Positions 35,261 through 44,392 are shown, numbered from the stretch's first letter. The stretch is 64,000 nucleotides of DNA from Oxalobacteraceae bacterium OTU3CINTB1 (GCA_024123955.1 CP099652.1:4836001-4900000); one strand, 5' to 3'. Numbers and translations are program-made. The notes: generated from the letters alone by a model not told the origin.

Positions 35261-36044
35261 TTTCGGCCCGTTCCAGCTTTTTGTAGGCCGCGCTGTTGCG
35301 CGCCTGTTCGACGGCGCGCCAGATCCGCTCGGCCAGCTCCGGCCGCGCAGCCACCATCGCGTGCGACAGGATCAGGAAATACGGTTTTTCGATAATCGGA
35401 ATCGGCAACTGCTCCAGTTCCGGCGCCAGCGGGCCGCGCATCAGGCCACCGGCGTCGCTGCCGCCGACGGCCGCCGCCGCAACCCGGCCGGCGATCAGCT
35501 TGCGGGCCAGTTCGACGGCGCGCTGGCTGCCCTCGTCCACTTCCAGGTTCTGCGCGCGCAGCACGTCGCCGACCGAATACCCCAGCTGGAAGCCGACCGG
35601 CCCATCCAGGTTGCGGAAGCTCTTGCCGTCCCATTCGACCCTGCTGCCTTTTTTGCGCAGCACCACGTAGCGGTCCACGTGCATGCGCTTGCCGACGTCG
35701 ATTTTCTCACCGCCCGGGTACTCCCCCAGCTCGCGACGGTCAGGCTTGTAGCTGACGGCGAAGGCGCCGTCGACGGCGTTGGCCTTCAATTGCGCCAGGC
35801 AGCGCTTCCACGGGATGCTCAGGTAATTGAACTGGATGTCGAGCCGCTGCTCGACCATCTTGAGCAGCTCGAAATTGAGGCCGCCGCCCTTCTCGGTACG
35901 CCAGGGCAGCACATCCTGCGCTTCGAAGCACAGGGAGACGACTTCCTTCGGCTTGTCGGCCGCGTGCGATGCCACCGGCAACGCCAGCACCAGCAAGGCG
36001 GCGCAGATGCGCCCAAAGCTTCCACAATGGCGTTGCCGGGTCAT
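35247..36044 (-). CDS. periplasmic solute-binding (SBP_bac_3-like) protein upstream of the kinase
   Basis: A 265-residue secreted protein with signal peptide ending VASHAAD and an amino-acid-binding-protein-like body (VVSLCFEAQDVLPWRTEKGGGLNFELLKMVEQRLDIQFNYLSIPWKRCLAQLKANAVDGAFAVS). No ABC permease or ATPase is adjacent. The gene overlaps the start of the hybrid kinase, suggesting that it presents a ligand to that kinase rather than to a transporter (inference). Confidence 0.8.
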   Translation of the reverse strand: MTRQRHCGSFGRICAALLVLALPVASHAADKPKEVVSLCFEAQDVLPWRTEKGGGLNFELLKMVEQRLDIQFNYLSIPWKRCLAQLKANAVDGAFAVSYKPDRRELGEYPGGEKIDVGKRMHVDRYVVLRKKGSRVEWDGKSFRNLDGPVGFQLGYSVGDVLRAQNLEVDEGSQRAVELARKLIAGRVAAAAVGGSDAGGLMRGPLAPELEQLPIPIIEKPYFLILSHAMVAARPELAERIWRAVEQARNSAAYKKLERAESAGH

Positions 36045-36068
36045 CGTCGTCTCCCTTCCTGGTCTTCT

Positions 36069-37523
36069 TCAGCCGCTGGTGCGAATGGTGAAATCCACGC
36101 CCATTTCGTCCCAGTTCTCCTGTTCCTTCTCCAGCCAGTACGACAGCGTGGGATGCTCGGCCACCCACTCGCGGCGGATCTCCAGCTCGATGCGGTTCTT
36201 CACGCGCAGCTTGAGCAGGCTGAAATCGATATCGATCCGCGAGTGCATGAACAGCACCGCCAGCCGCAGCGCCACCACCGCCTTGGCGAAGTCCGGCTCG
36301 GCCAGCACCTCGACCACCTTGCGCAGATTGCCCTTGTGGGCCAGGATCAGGCGGCTCATGACCTTTTGCTCACGGGTGGTAAAGCCCGGCAGGTCGGCAT
36401 TTTCGATCATGTAGGCGGCGTGCTTGTGGTAGCCGGTCTGCGACACCACCAGGCCCACCTCGTGCAGCAGCGCGCTCCAGTACAGGTGGCGCGTGTATTC
36501 CTCGGTGGCCGGCTTGGTCTGCAGGTACAGCGCCAGCGCGTCGTCGGCCACGCGGTTGGCGCGGCGCTCGTCGACGTGGAACTTCTGCACGCAGGCCAGC
36601 ACCGATTGCTCGCGGCGATCGCGCTTGGTCGAGCGCAGGTGCAAGTCCCACATCACGCCCATGCGCAGGCCGGCCTCGATCGGCTGCACCACGGGGATAT
36701 CGAGTTCGCGCACCAAACCGATCAAAATCGCCAGGCCGCCGATGATGGTGCTGGCGCGGTCCGGACGCAGGCCGGCCATCTCGATCTTGCTGACATGGCC
36801 GAATTCGATGAAGCGCTGTTTCAGCGCGCCCAAGGTGGTGGCGTTGACTTCGCGCCCGATGCCGTTCTTGACGATGATGTCGGCGATGGTGCGCGCGGTG
36901 CCCGAGGAACCGTAGCACTGCTTCCAGAACTGCGGCCGGTAAGGCGGCGCGGCGTCCTCGAAATGGCTGCGCGCCGACAGGATGGCCGCCTCGAACGACG
37001 GCGCGTCGACCCGGCCGCCGACGAAGAACGACAGGCTTTGCTTGACCGTGCCGACGCTGAACGACTCGACCTTTTCGATCTCCTGGCCGCGCCCCAGTAT
37101 CAACTCGGTCGAGCCGCCGCCGATATCGATCACCAGCCGCCGCTCGCCGGGGGTGGCCAGCGCGTTGGCCACCCCCATGTAGATCAGGCGCCCCTCCTCC
37201 TCGCCGGAGATGATCTCTATCGGATGGCCGATGGCCAGTTCGGCCTGCGGCAGGAAGGCGGCGGCGTTGCGCGCCACCCGCATCGCCGAGGTGGCGACCA
37301 CGCGCACGCCGTCGAGCTTGTAGCCGTCCAGCACCGCGCGGAAATTCTTCAGGCAAGCGAGCGCGGTCTGCATCGCCGCCGGCGTCAGGTTGCCCTTGTC
37401 GTCCAGCCCCGCGGCCAGGCGTATCGGTTCGCGCACGCTTTTCAGCACGCGGATCGCATCCCCGTCGTGCTTGCCGACGTGGAGGCGGAAACTGTTGGAA
37501 CCCAAATCTACTGCTGCGTACAT
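36069..37523 (-). CDS. ppx: exopolyphosphatase (Ppx/GppA family)
   Basis: A 484-residue enzyme that removes terminal phosphates from polyphosphate or pppGpp. The ASKHA-fold phosphate loops are present: MYAAVDLGSNSFRLHVGK at the N-terminus and VIDIGGGSTELILG at about 140-153. An HD-like C-terminal part follows (HLYWSALLHEVGLVVSQTGYHKHAAYMIEN). The start at MYAAVDLGSNS matches the family and has AGAGAGG upstream; a longer frame adds 22 unlikely residues. Ppx and GppA cannot be separated confidently by eye. Confidence 0.88.
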   Translation of the reverse strand: MYAAVDLGSNSFRLHVGKHDGDAIRVLKSVREPIRLAAGLDDKGNLTPAAMQTALACLKNFRAVLDGYKLDGVRVVATSAMRVARNAAAFLPQAELAIGHPIEIISGEEEGRLIYMGVANALATPGERRLVIDIGGGSTELILGRGQEIEKVESFSVGTVKQSLSFFVGGRVDAPSFEAAILSARSHFEDAAPPYRPQFWKQCYGSSGTARTIADIIVKNGIGREVNATTLGALKQRFIEFGHVSKIEMAGLRPDRASTIIGGLAILIGLVRELDIPVVQPIEAGLRMGVMWDLHLRSTKRDRREQSVLACVQKFHVDERRANRVADDALALYLQTKPATEEYTRHLYWSALLHEVGLVVSQTGYHKHAAYMIENADLPGFTTREQKVMSRLILAHKGNLRKVVEVLAEPDFAKAVVALRLAVLFMHSRIDIDFSLLKLRVKNRIELEIRREWVAEHPTLSYWLEKEQENWDEMGVDFTIRTSG

Positions 37524-37713
37524 AAATGAAAGCCTCTCTGTGCAAACGGCTACGAAGGCTTGCGTTGGTTCGGACAAAACCGGAATCAAACTAAACGATT
37601 TACACGGTTACGAAAATCATCACGATATGCGCCCATTATGACAGCGTGATGACGCCCGCGCCCGCCGCTTCGTCAAACCGGCCGTCAAACACGCTAAAGA
37701 TGTCTCGCCAGGC

Positions 37714-38898
37714 CTACGCTTCGAGGGCGCTGGCGGGCGCCTGCGCCTCGGCCACCCGGTTGCGGCCGGACGCCTTGGCCTCGCGCAGCGCCTCGTCGGC
37801 GCGTTTGAACAGGCTCACGGCGCTGTCGTCGGCGCGGATGGTGGTCACGCCCAGGCTGGCCGTCATGTTGATGACGGCTTTTTCGGCCTTCACCGGCAGC
37901 AGCGCGATGGCGTTGCGGATACGCTCGGCCACCATCATGGCGTCGTCCTGGGTGGTGCGCGGCAGCTGGATGGCGAACTCGCCGCCGCCCAGGCGGCCCA
38001 TCAAATCGCTGTCGCGCAGCTGTTTTTTGCACACGTCGACCATCGCCACCAGCACCATGTCGCCCACGGCGTGGCCGTAATCGTCGTTGATGCGCTTAAA
38101 ATGATCCAGGTTGAGGATGATCAGCGCCGTCGGCAGGCCAGGACGGCGCGCCAGTGCCATCCACGGCGTCAGCGCCTGGTAGAAGCCGCGCCGATTCGGC
38201 ACCTCGGTCAGCGCGTCGAGCACCTCGAGCCGCCCCAGTTCGCCGTCGAGCCGCTCGTGCCCCAGCAGCAGGTAACCGAAAGCGTTGCTCAGCATCATCA
38301 AATACAGGGCGGCGATGCCGACGCCCTGGATCAGCGCCGGGCTCACCCAGCTCCAGCCGTCGGGCAGCGCCAGCGACAGCAACCCGCGCGCCACCACTGC
38401 CAGCGCCAGCACCAGCATGACCACCACCAAATAGCGGCGCAGCATGGTGCCGGCCGACCAGCCGCGTCCCAGCGCGGCCGCGCCGGCGACGAAAAAGAAG
38501 CCCATCACGACCGAGGTGATGGCGATGCGCTCGGACGCCGGCTTGTCGAGCAGCCAGGCGCTGACGAAAATCGTGATCGCCGCCACCAGCACCGGCACCA
38601 GGTAGCGGCGCCAGACGCGCCGGCCGGCCTGCTCCCACAGGGCGGAGGCGTCCAGCGCGAAGCCGGTGAACAGCAAGGCGTTGGCGAAGGGGATCGTCAG
38701 GAAATCGGGCAAGGTGCCGCGCAGGTACAGCAGGGTCCAGGCCACGGCCTGGAACAGCTTGGCCCGGGACCAGGTGGCGGTGCGCACCTGACCTGCGGCG
38801 CCGGCGGCTGCGCCCTGCTGCTGCTCAAAAAAGAACAGCGCCGCGCACAGGCTCAGATTGCCCAGCGCCAGCGCCAGTACCAGTGTTTTTATATCCAT
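37714..38898 (-). CDS. membrane GGDEF-domain protein with degenerate active site (GGGEF)
   Basis: 394 residues with about six or seven hydrophobic segments in the first 210 (DIKTLVLALALGNLSLCAALFFF, IPFANALLFTGFALDA, YLVPVLVAAITIFVSAWLL and others), then a GGDEF-fold domain (VLDALTEVPNRRGFYQALTPWM...). The active-site motif at residues 304-308 is GGGEF, with Gly replacing the metal/GTP-contacting acidic residue, so cyclase activity may be weak or lost. It is the first long gene of the minus-strand signalling run, 14 bases after the 91-residue gene. Confidence 0.85.
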   Translation of the reverse strand: MDIKTLVLALALGNLSLCAALFFFEQQQGAAAGAAGQVRTATWSRAKLFQAVAWTLLYLRGTLPDFLTIPFANALLFTGFALDASALWEQAGRRVWRRYLVPVLVAAITIFVSAWLLDKPASERIAITSVVMGFFFVAGAAALGRGWSAGTMLRRYLVVVMLVLALAVVARGLLSLALPDGWSWVSPALIQGVGIAALYLMMLSNAFGYLLLGHERLDGELGRLEVLDALTEVPNRRGFYQALTPWMALARRPGLPTALIILNLDHFKRINDDYGHAVGDMVLVAMVDVCKKQLRDSDLMGRLGGGEFAIQLPRTTQDDAMMVAERIRNAIALLPVKAEKAVINMTASLGVTTIRADDSAVSLFKRADEALREAKASGRNRVAEAQAPASALEA

Positions 38899-38911
38899 GA
38901 CCGGGGGCTGG

Positions 38912-39187
38912 TCAGACCTCGTGCTCGACGTTGGTGCTGCCGTCGCCCATTTTGCTGGCCCATGCCTGGGTGAAGTACACTTTCTCTTCCTCGGTCGGGG
39001 CGTCGTGCCAGAACACGATCAAGGTGCCCTTGTGGTCGTGCAGCTGGCTAACCTTCTCGATGAAAGTCAGCTTGCCGGCCACGTCGGCCAGGGCGGCGAC
39101 GTAACCGTAAACCCGGCCCAGGCGCTCGATACGGTCCGGTTCGGTCAAGCTGTTGGTGGCGGTAAGCGTAGGGTGATCTAAAAACAT
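38912..39187 (-). CDS. conserved hypothetical protein
   Basis: A 91-residue soluble protein, MFLDHPTLTATNSLTEPDRIERLGRVYGYVAALADVAGKLTFIEKVSQLHDHKGTLIVFW..., with a good ribosome site (GGAGAGAGACG). No known motif was recognised; the LIVFWHDAPTEEEKVYFTQAW stretch suggests a compact alpha/beta fold. Placed 14 bases upstream of the GGDEF gene, so probably cotranscribed with it. Confidence 0.6.
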   Translation of the reverse strand: MFLDHPTLTATNSLTEPDRIERLGRVYGYVAALADVAGKLTFIEKVSQLHDHKGTLIVFWHDAPTEEEKVYFTQAWASKMGDGSTNVEHEV

Positions 39188-39316
39188 CGTCTCTCTCCAA
39201 GATGGCAGCCAAGGGGCTGGCCGGTGCTAACGTCAATGTACCTATTATTTTTCCGTCTGTAAATGCAAGCATGGCGACCGCGGCCACCGGTGACACAATC
39301 GCCGCGCTTTCGGCCC

Positions 39317-40126
39317 ATGTTGCCGGACCGGCATGCTACTATAAATCGCCCATATAAATCCACAAGACAACAAATCTTGACGCCGCCCACCCTTCGTCCC
39401 CTGGTCCACACGCGTGGCGACAAGCGCTCGCTTGAATTTGAGCCGGGCATGATCCAAAGCGAAATGCGGCTCTCGCGCCCGGACGAGCTGATCCTGAGCT
39501 ACGCGCGGGCGATGATGTGTTTTGTGCTGTTTCATCCACGGCCCGAGCACATCGTCATGGTCGGGCTGGGCGGCGGCTCGCTGGCCAAGTTCTGCTACCG
39601 CTACCTGCCGCACAGCCGCATCACCGTGCTCGAGTTGCGTGCCGACGTCATCGCCCTGCGCGAGCAATTCGCCATCCCGCGCGACAATGCGCGTTTTCGC
39701 GTGGTCGAGACGGATGCCGCGTTGTATATGCGGCAGTTGCGCGGCGCCGTCGATGTGCTGCTGGTCGACGGCTTCGACGCCACCGGCCTGCCGCCCGAGC
39801 TCGGCACTGCGGCGTTTTACGCCGATTGCCGGCGCGCGCTGCGGCCCGGCGGCGTGATGGTGGCGAATATCTTCAGTTACGATCCGCAGTATGGCGCGAT
39901 GTTGCGGCGGCTGCGGCATGCGTTCCAGGGGCGGATTTGCTGGTTTCGCGGCATTGCGGGGAATAACCGGATTTTATTCGCGGTCAAGGGCGGCGCGCCG
40001 TCGCCGGCGCTGGCGATGCAGCAAAAGGTGGCGCGCAGCCATGGGATGCCGTTGCCGGTGCTGAACCGGCTGCTGGCGCATTGGACGGTGCTTAAACTGA
40101 GGTGGGAGGCACGTAGGGTGGGTTAG
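39317..40126 (+). CDS. spermidine synthase-like / SAM-fold protein
   Basis: About 269 residues with the Rossmann core of polyamine synthases: HIVMVGLGGGSLAKFCYRYLPHSRITVLELRADVI, then DVLLVDGFDATGLPPELGTAAFYADCRRALRPGGVMVANI. A true aminopropyltransferase would also need conserved acidic residues that I cannot place with confidence. Start uncertain: ATG at 39317 is used, but a -10-like TATAAA at 39340-39345 would favour TTG at 39377. The last codons and the stop come from a palindromic repeat (see next entry), so the natural C-terminus may have been altered. Confidence 0.7.
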   Translation: MLPDRHATINRPYKSTRQQILTPPTLRPLVHTRGDKRSLEFEPGMIQSEMRLSRPDELILSYARAMMCFVLFHPRPEHIVMVGLGGGSLAKFCYRYLPHSRITVLELRADVIALREQFAIPRDNARFRVVETDAALYMRQLRGAVDVLLVDGFDATGLPPELGTAAFYADCRRALRPGGVMVANIFSYDPQYGAMLRRLRHAFQGRICWFRGIAGNNRILFAVKGGAPSPALAMQQKVARSHGMPLPVLNRLLAHWTVLKLRWEARRVG

Positions 40127-40205
40127 GCGGGACGCCGTAATCCGCCATCGTTGGGCCGCCGACGGCGCATGCATGGCGGATTACGCTTCGCTAATCCGCC
40201 CTACG
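40112..40205. repeat. palindromic REP-like repeat element
   Basis: A 94-base imperfect palindrome. The left end CGTAGGGTGGGTTAG and the right end CTAATCCGCCCTACG are reverse complements with two mismatches; inside, GCCGTAATCCGCCAT and ATGGCGGATTACGC repeat the pattern. This motif type (GTAGGGTGG...TAATCCGCC) is common as dispersed intergenic repeats in proteobacteria. It overlaps the 3' end of the spermidine-synthase-like gene and supplies its TAG. Confidence 0.7.
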
Positions 40206-40248
40206 TGTCGCCAAGGTGTATTGAGGTCGGCATTCAGCGCGGGCAAAT

Positions 40249-41424
40249 TTACGTGCTACCGCGCTGGATCAACTCAAACCCGGTATCGAACACGCGCGAA
40301 GCCGTGTCCTGATCCCCGGTGACGCCATCGATGCGGTCGAGGATCGCCTGCGCCGCCACCAGCCCGATATTGCGCCCGTCCACCCGCACCGTCGACAACG
40401 GCGGATGCGTATGCGCCGCAAAATTCAGATCGCCGAAACCGATCACTCCCAGCTGCTCCGGCACCTTCATACCACGGCTCATCGCCTCGATCATCAAGCC
40501 GTGCGCCAACGTATCCGAACTGCAGTAGACAGCGTCGATATCCGGCGCCAGCGCCAGCAGCCGCGTCAACCCTTCACGGCCGGCCTGCATCGTGGTCGGC
40601 GGCGGCATCGTCTGCACCGCCGCCACGGCGATGCCCATTCTGGCGAGCTCTGCCTGCAAACCCTGGTTGCGCCGCTCGGCGCGCGGATCGTCGGCCGACA
40701 ACACGGCAATGCGCCGGTAGCCGCGCTCGACCAGATGCCGCGCCAGCGCGTGGCCGACACCCTCGTGCGAGAAACCAACCACCATGTCGATCGGCGACGG
40801 CGACATGTCCCACGCCTCCACCACCGGTATCCGCGCCAGTTGCAGGCGTCGGCGGGTGATATCGGTATGCAAGGTCCCGGTCAGCATGACGCCGTCCGGA
40901 CGCCGGCTCAGAATGGTCTCGACCAGCACCTCTTCCCGCCAGGCCTCGTAACGCGACAAACCCAGCAGCACTTGATAGCCGGCCTGCGTCAGCCGGTCGC
41001 TGGCCGCCTCCACCATGTCGGCGAAGATCGGCGTGGCGATGGTCGGCAGCACCAGCGAAATGAGCTTGCTGCGGTTCGACGCCAGCGCGCCGGCCATCAT
41101 GTTCTTGACATAACCGGTCTGCTGCACCGCTTCCTGTACCTTGGCGACCGTGTTCGGGCGCACCAGATGCGGCTGGTTCAGCGCGCGCGACACCGTGATC
41201 GGCGACACCCCGGCCACCTTGGCGACGTCGATTAAGGTCGCGCCGCTAACGCTCAGGTCGGCGGTGGACGTATGCAGCACCCGCAGATCGTTCTTGTCGG
41301 CGTTTTTGGCCGCAAGCTTGGCCGCAGCGCCTTTGGCGGCGTTTTTGCCGGCGGCCTTAGCGGCGCCTTTAGTGGCGGGCTTTGCCTTCTTCACAACAGG
41401 CTTGACGGTTTTTTTGTTATCCAT
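40249..41424 (-). CDS. LacI-family repressor with a Lys/Ala-rich N-terminal tail
   Basis: 391 residues. Residues 1-55 are a basic tail (MDNKKTVKPVVKKAKPATKG and more AAK repeats). The LacI HTH follows: ATLIDVAKVAGVSPITVSRALNQPHLVRPNTVAKVQEAVQQTGY (about 62-105), then a periplasmic-binding-protein-like sugar domain (SKLISLVLPTIATPIFADMVEAA...). Typical LacI proteins are 330-345 long and start at the HTH, so the tail is an extra of about 55 residues. It is divergent from gudD, with a CG-centred operator between, so it probably represses glucarate use. Confidence 0.87.
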   Translation of the reverse strand: MDNKKTVKPVVKKAKPATKGAAKAAGKNAAKGAAAKLAAKNADKNDLRVLHTSTADLSVSGATLIDVAKVAGVSPITVSRALNQPHLVRPNTVAKVQEAVQQTGYVKNMMAGALASNRSKLISLVLPTIATPIFADMVEAASDRLTQAGYQVLLGLSRYEAWREEVLVETILSRRPDGVMLTGTLHTDITRRRLQLARIPVVEAWDMSPSPIDMVVGFSHEGVGHALARHLVERGYRRIAVLSADDPRAERRNQGLQAELARMGIAVAAVQTMPPPTTMQAGREGLTRLLALAPDIDAVYCSSDTLAHGLMIEAMSRGMKVPEQLGVIGFGDLNFAAHTHPPLSTVRVDGRNIGLVAAQAILDRIDGVTGDQDTASRVFDTGFELIQRGST

Positions 41425-41531
41425 AACAACGGATTATACAGTAGCGCATCATTTTCAATCATTACCACCAGCTTAAAAGTCAATCCGATGACCAAATTTG
41501 TGTTGAATTTTCCAGGGGCGGCCGGTATGAT

Positions 41532-41553
41532 CGAATGATAGCGCAATCATTCG
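41532..41553. promoter_or_regulatory. LacI-family operator in front of gudD
   Basis: Half sites CGAATGATAGC and GCAATCATTCG form a 22-base palindrome with a central CG and one mismatched pair, the classic LacI/GalR operator form. It ends 22 bases before the glucarate dehydratase ATG. A partial half-site (GCGCATCATT at 41444-41453) near the repressor start suggests autoregulation. Confidence 0.75.
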
Positions 41554-41575
41554 CGTGCACAGACCAGGAATCACA

Positions 41576-42931
41576 ATGTCACAACAACCCACACCCTCCG
41601 TCCACGACACGCCGCGCGTGGTCGCCATGCGCGTCATCCCGGTCGCCGGCCGCGACAGCATGCTGCTCAACCTGAGCGGCGCGCACGGCCCCTACTTCAC
41701 CCGCAACCTGGTGATTCTGACCGACAGCGCCGGCCGCACCGGCGTCGGCGAGGTGCCCGGCGGCGAGGCGATCCGCCAGACCCTGGAGGATGCGCGCGAG
41801 CTGGTCGTCGGCCGCGCGCTGGGCGATTACAACGCCGTGCTGAACCATGCGCGCCGGGCCTTCGCCGACCGCGACGCCGGCGGCCGCGGCTTGCAGACCT
41901 TCGATCTGCGCGTGGCGATCCACGCCATCACCGCGCTGGAGGCGGCGCTGCTCGACTTGCTGGGCCAGTTCCTCAACGTTCCGGTCGCCGCCCTGCTCGG
42001 CGACGGCCAGCAGCGCGACGCCGTCGAAATGCTGGGCTACCTGTTCTACATCGGCGACCGCAAGGCCACCGACCTGCCCTACGCCGGCACGCCGGCCGAC
42101 GCCGCCGACGATTGGATGCGCCTGCGCAACGAAGCGGCGCTGACGCCGGAGGCCGTGGTCCGTCTGGCCGAGGCCGCGTACCAGCGCTACGGTTTCAACG
42201 ACTTCAAATTAAAAGGCGGCGTGTTCCGGGGCGAAGAGGAAATCGAAGCGGTCACCGCATTGGCCGAACGCTTCCCGAACGCGCGCGTCACGCTCGACCC
42301 CAACGGCGGCTGGCTGCTCAAGGATGCAATCCGCCTGTGCCGCGACCAGCACGACGTGCTCGCCTACGCGGAAGATCCGTGCGGCGCCGAGAACGGCTAC
42401 TCCGGCCGCGAAGTCATGGCCGAGTTCCGCCGCGCCACCGGCCTGCTGACCGCCACCAATATGATCGCCACCGACTGGCGCGAGCTGGGCCACGCGATCC
42501 AGTTGCAATCGGTCGACATCCCGCTGGCCGATCCGCATTTCTGGACCATGCAGGGGTCGGTGCGGGTGGCGCAGATGTGCCACGAATGGGGCCTGACGTG
42601 GGGTTCGCACTCGAACAACCACTTCGACGTCTCGCTGGCGATGTTCACCCACGTGGCGGCCGCCGCGCCCGGCAAGATCACCGCCATCGACACCCACTGG
42701 ATCTGGCAGGACGGCCAGCACCTGACGCGCGAGCCGTTGAAGATCGAAGGCGGCATGGTCAAGGTGCCGGCCAAGCCGGGTCTCGGCGTCGAACTGGACA
42801 TGGATGCCGTCGAGGCCGCCCACCGGCTCTACCTCGGCATGGGCCTGGGCGCGCGCGACGATGGCGTGGCGATGCAGTACCTGATTCCGGGCTGGAAGTT
42901 CGATAACAAGATGCCGTGCATGCTGCGGTGA
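41576..42931 (+). CDS. gudD: glucarate dehydratase (enolase superfamily)
   Basis: 451 residues. Dehydrates D-glucarate to 5-keto-4-deoxyglucarate. Enolase-superfamily residues are visible: K-x-K in FNDFKLKGG, Asp in VTLDPNGGW, Glu in AYAEDPCG, Asn in TATNMIATD, the His base in [15 protein letters not shown], and Asp in [11 protein letters not shown]. The start is MSQQPT with AGGAATCACA upstream; an upstream in-frame ATG (41555) would sit next to the operator. Regulated by the divergent LacI protein. Other glucarate genes are not in view. Confidence 0.9.
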   Translation: MSQQPTPSVHDTPRVVAMRVIPVAGRDSMLLNLSGAHGPYFTRNLVILTDSAGRTGVGEVPGGEAIRQTLEDARELVVGRALGDYNAVLNHARRAFADRDAGGRGLQTFDLRVAIHAITALEAALLDLLGQFLNVPVAALLGDGQQRDAVEMLGYLFYIGDRKATDLPYAGTPADAADDWMRLRNEAALTPEAVVRLAEAAYQRYGFNDFKLKGGVFRGEEEIEAVTALAERFPNARVTLDPNGGWLLKDAIRLCRDQHDVLAYAEDPCGAENGYSGREVMAEFRRATGLLTATNMIATDWRELGHAIQLQSVDIPLADPHFWTMQGSVRVAQMCHEWGLTWGSHSNNHFDVSLAMFTHVAAAAPGKITAIDTHWIWQDGQHLTREPLKIEGGMVKVPAKPGLGVELDMDAVEAAHRLYLGMGLGARDDGVAMQYLIPGWKFDNKMPCMLR

Positions 42932-42979
42932 TGTCGGCCGCGGCCATGCGGCCAAGATGCGGTTTAATTGAAGATCAAG

Positions 42980-43007
42980 TTGACATATCGAGAAATCTAG
43001 ATATACT
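42980..43007 (+). promoter_or_regulatory. promoter and operator of the ArsR-family gene
   Basis: A consensus -35 TTGACA (42980-42985), a 16-base spacer and -10 TATACT (43002-43007). A dyad with ends ATATC and GATAT (42985-43004) fills the spacer. Transcription would start at about 43014, one base before the ATG at 43015, and no ribosome site precedes that ATG, pointing to a leaderless transcript under self-repression. Confidence 0.7.
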
Positions 43008-43014
43008 GTGTTGT

Positions 43015-43317
43015 ATGGACTTACTTGAAATATTCAAAGCACTCTCGAACCGCACCCGGCTTGAAATCCTGGAACGGCTGAAGGACCCTGAAAATAGCTT
43101 TCCTCCGCAGGACGAGGGGGATGTGCATACGGTCGGCGTCTGCGTCAGCAGTATCCAGGAGGGAGTTGGATTGTCGCAATCGACGGTGTCCAACTATCTG
43201 GCGACACTGCAGCGGGCAGGTTTGGTGGAGGTCCAGCGTGTAGGGCAATGGACGTACTATAAGCGCAACGAGGAAGCCATCCGTTCACTGGCGCAACAGA
43301 TAGGCAAAGACCTGTAA
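43015..43317 (+). CDS. ArsR-family winged-helix regulator
   Basis: A 100-residue regulator: [30 protein letters not shown], with the DNA-binding helix around [37 protein letters not shown]. The Cys in VGVCVSS is single, so a classic metal-binding ELCVCDL box is not present; ligand unknown. An upstream longer frame is open but the promoter position fixes this start. It shares an operator type with the oxidoreductase gene downstream and probably represses both. Confidence 0.85.
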   Translation: MDLLEIFKALSNRTRLEILERLKDPENSFPPQDEGDVHTVGVCVSSIQEGVGLSQSTVSNYLATLQRAGLVEVQRVGQWTYYKRNEEAIRSLAQQIGKDL

Positions 43318-43334
43318 ATTTTTTTTGCAACAAC

Positions 43335-43354
43335 ATATCGATAATTTTCGATAT
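43335..43354. promoter_or_regulatory. second ArsR-type operator, before the MDR oxidoreductase
   Basis: ATATCGA and TCGATAT arms (7 bp) around TAATTT, closely related to the dyad in the arsR promoter (ATATCGAG...TAGATAT). It lies 28 bases before the start of the oxidoreductase, so the downstream genes may have their own repressed promoter. Confidence 0.65.
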
Positions 43355-43381
43355 CTCTTTTTAACGAAACGAGGAAAAAAA

Positions 43382-44371
43382 ATGAAAGCAATGACACTCA
43401 CCACTTTTGGCGGTACCGATGCATTCGAACTGGTCGACGTACCGAAGCCGGCACCCGGCGCCGGCCAGGTGCTCGTGCGCGTGCACGCTACTTCGATCAA
43501 CCCACTGGACTACCAGGTCCGTCGCGGGGATTACAAGGACTATGTGCGCCTGCCCGCCATCACCGGCCACGATGTCTCCGGCGTGGTGGAAGAAGTCGGA
43601 CCGGGCGTCACGTCCTTCGTTCCGGGTGACGAGGTGTGGTACACCCCGCAGATCTTCGATGGTCCGGGAAGCTATGCGGAGTACCACGTCGCCGCCGAAA
43701 ACATCATCGGCAAGAAGCCTGCCTCGCTTAGCCATGTGGAAGCGGCCAGCCTGACCTTGGTTGGCGGAACCGCGTGGGAAGCGCTGGTCGGCCGCGCGCA
43801 ACTTCGCGTCGGGGAAAGCGTTCTGGTGCACGGCGGCGCCGGCGGTGTGGGTCACGTGGCAATTCAAGTGGCGAAGGCGATCGGCGCGAAGGTGTACACG
43901 ACTGCACGTGCGGATCAGTTTGAATTTGTCCGCAGCCTGGGCGCCGACGTCGTGATCGACTACGAAAAGGAAGACTACGTCGAAGTCATCATGCGCGAAT
44001 CGACGGGCCAGGGCGTCAACGTCATCTTCGACACGATCGGCGGGGACACCCTCACCCGCTCGCCGGACGCGCTCGCCCAGCTCGGCCGGGTCGTCTCGAT
44101 CGTCGATCTGGCCAAGCCGCAAAACCTGATCCAGGCCTGGGGCAAGAACGCGAGCTATCACTTCGTGTTCACGCGGCAGAACCGCGGCAAGCTCGATGAA
44201 CTGAAGGCGTTGGTGGAACGCGGTCAATTGCGTCCGCATATAGGCGCGACGTACTCGCTGGCAGAGATTCCGCTTGCCCATGCGCGACTGGAAAGCCGTG
44301 ATAACGGACTGCGCGGGAAAGTCGCCATCGCGGTCGTTCCGGAAGCGAATGCTGGCCAGGCAAAGTCCTAA
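43382..44371 (+). CDS. MDR-family NADP-dependent (quinone-type) oxidoreductase
   Basis: A 329-residue zinc-free-looking medium-chain dehydrogenase/reductase: [38 protein letters not shown] and the cofactor loop [26 protein letters not shown] (about 145-170). No catalytic zinc Cys/His set is seen, fitting the quinone oxidoreductase/enoyl reductase subgroup. GAGG precedes the ATG. In a unit with arsR upstream and a small monooxygenase-like gene downstream. Confidence 0.87.
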   Translation: MKAMTLTTFGGTDAFELVDVPKPAPGAGQVLVRVHATSINPLDYQVRRGDYKDYVRLPAITGHDVSGVVEEVGPGVTSFVPGDEVWYTPQIFDGPGSYAEYHVAAENIIGKKPASLSHVEAASLTLVGGTAWEALVGRAQLRVGESVLVHGGAGGVGHVAIQVAKAIGAKVYTTARADQFEFVRSLGADVVIDYEKEDYVEVIMRESTGQGVNVIFDTIGGDTLTRSPDALAQLGRVVSIVDLAKPQNLIQAWGKNASYHFVFTRQNRGKLDELKALVERGQLRPHIGATYSLAEIPLAHARLESRDNGLRGKVAIAVVPEANAGQAKS

Positions 44372-44392
44372 ACACTGTCAACGGAGGAAGTC

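Noticed and set aside
35091..37529. 812-codon plus-strand frame across the kinase, binding protein and ppx genes.
   Set aside because: Crosses three clear genes on the other strand and has antisense-type composition.
40112..40205. CRISPR-like repeat.
   Set aside because: A single palindrome without spacers or repeated units; fits a REP-like element.
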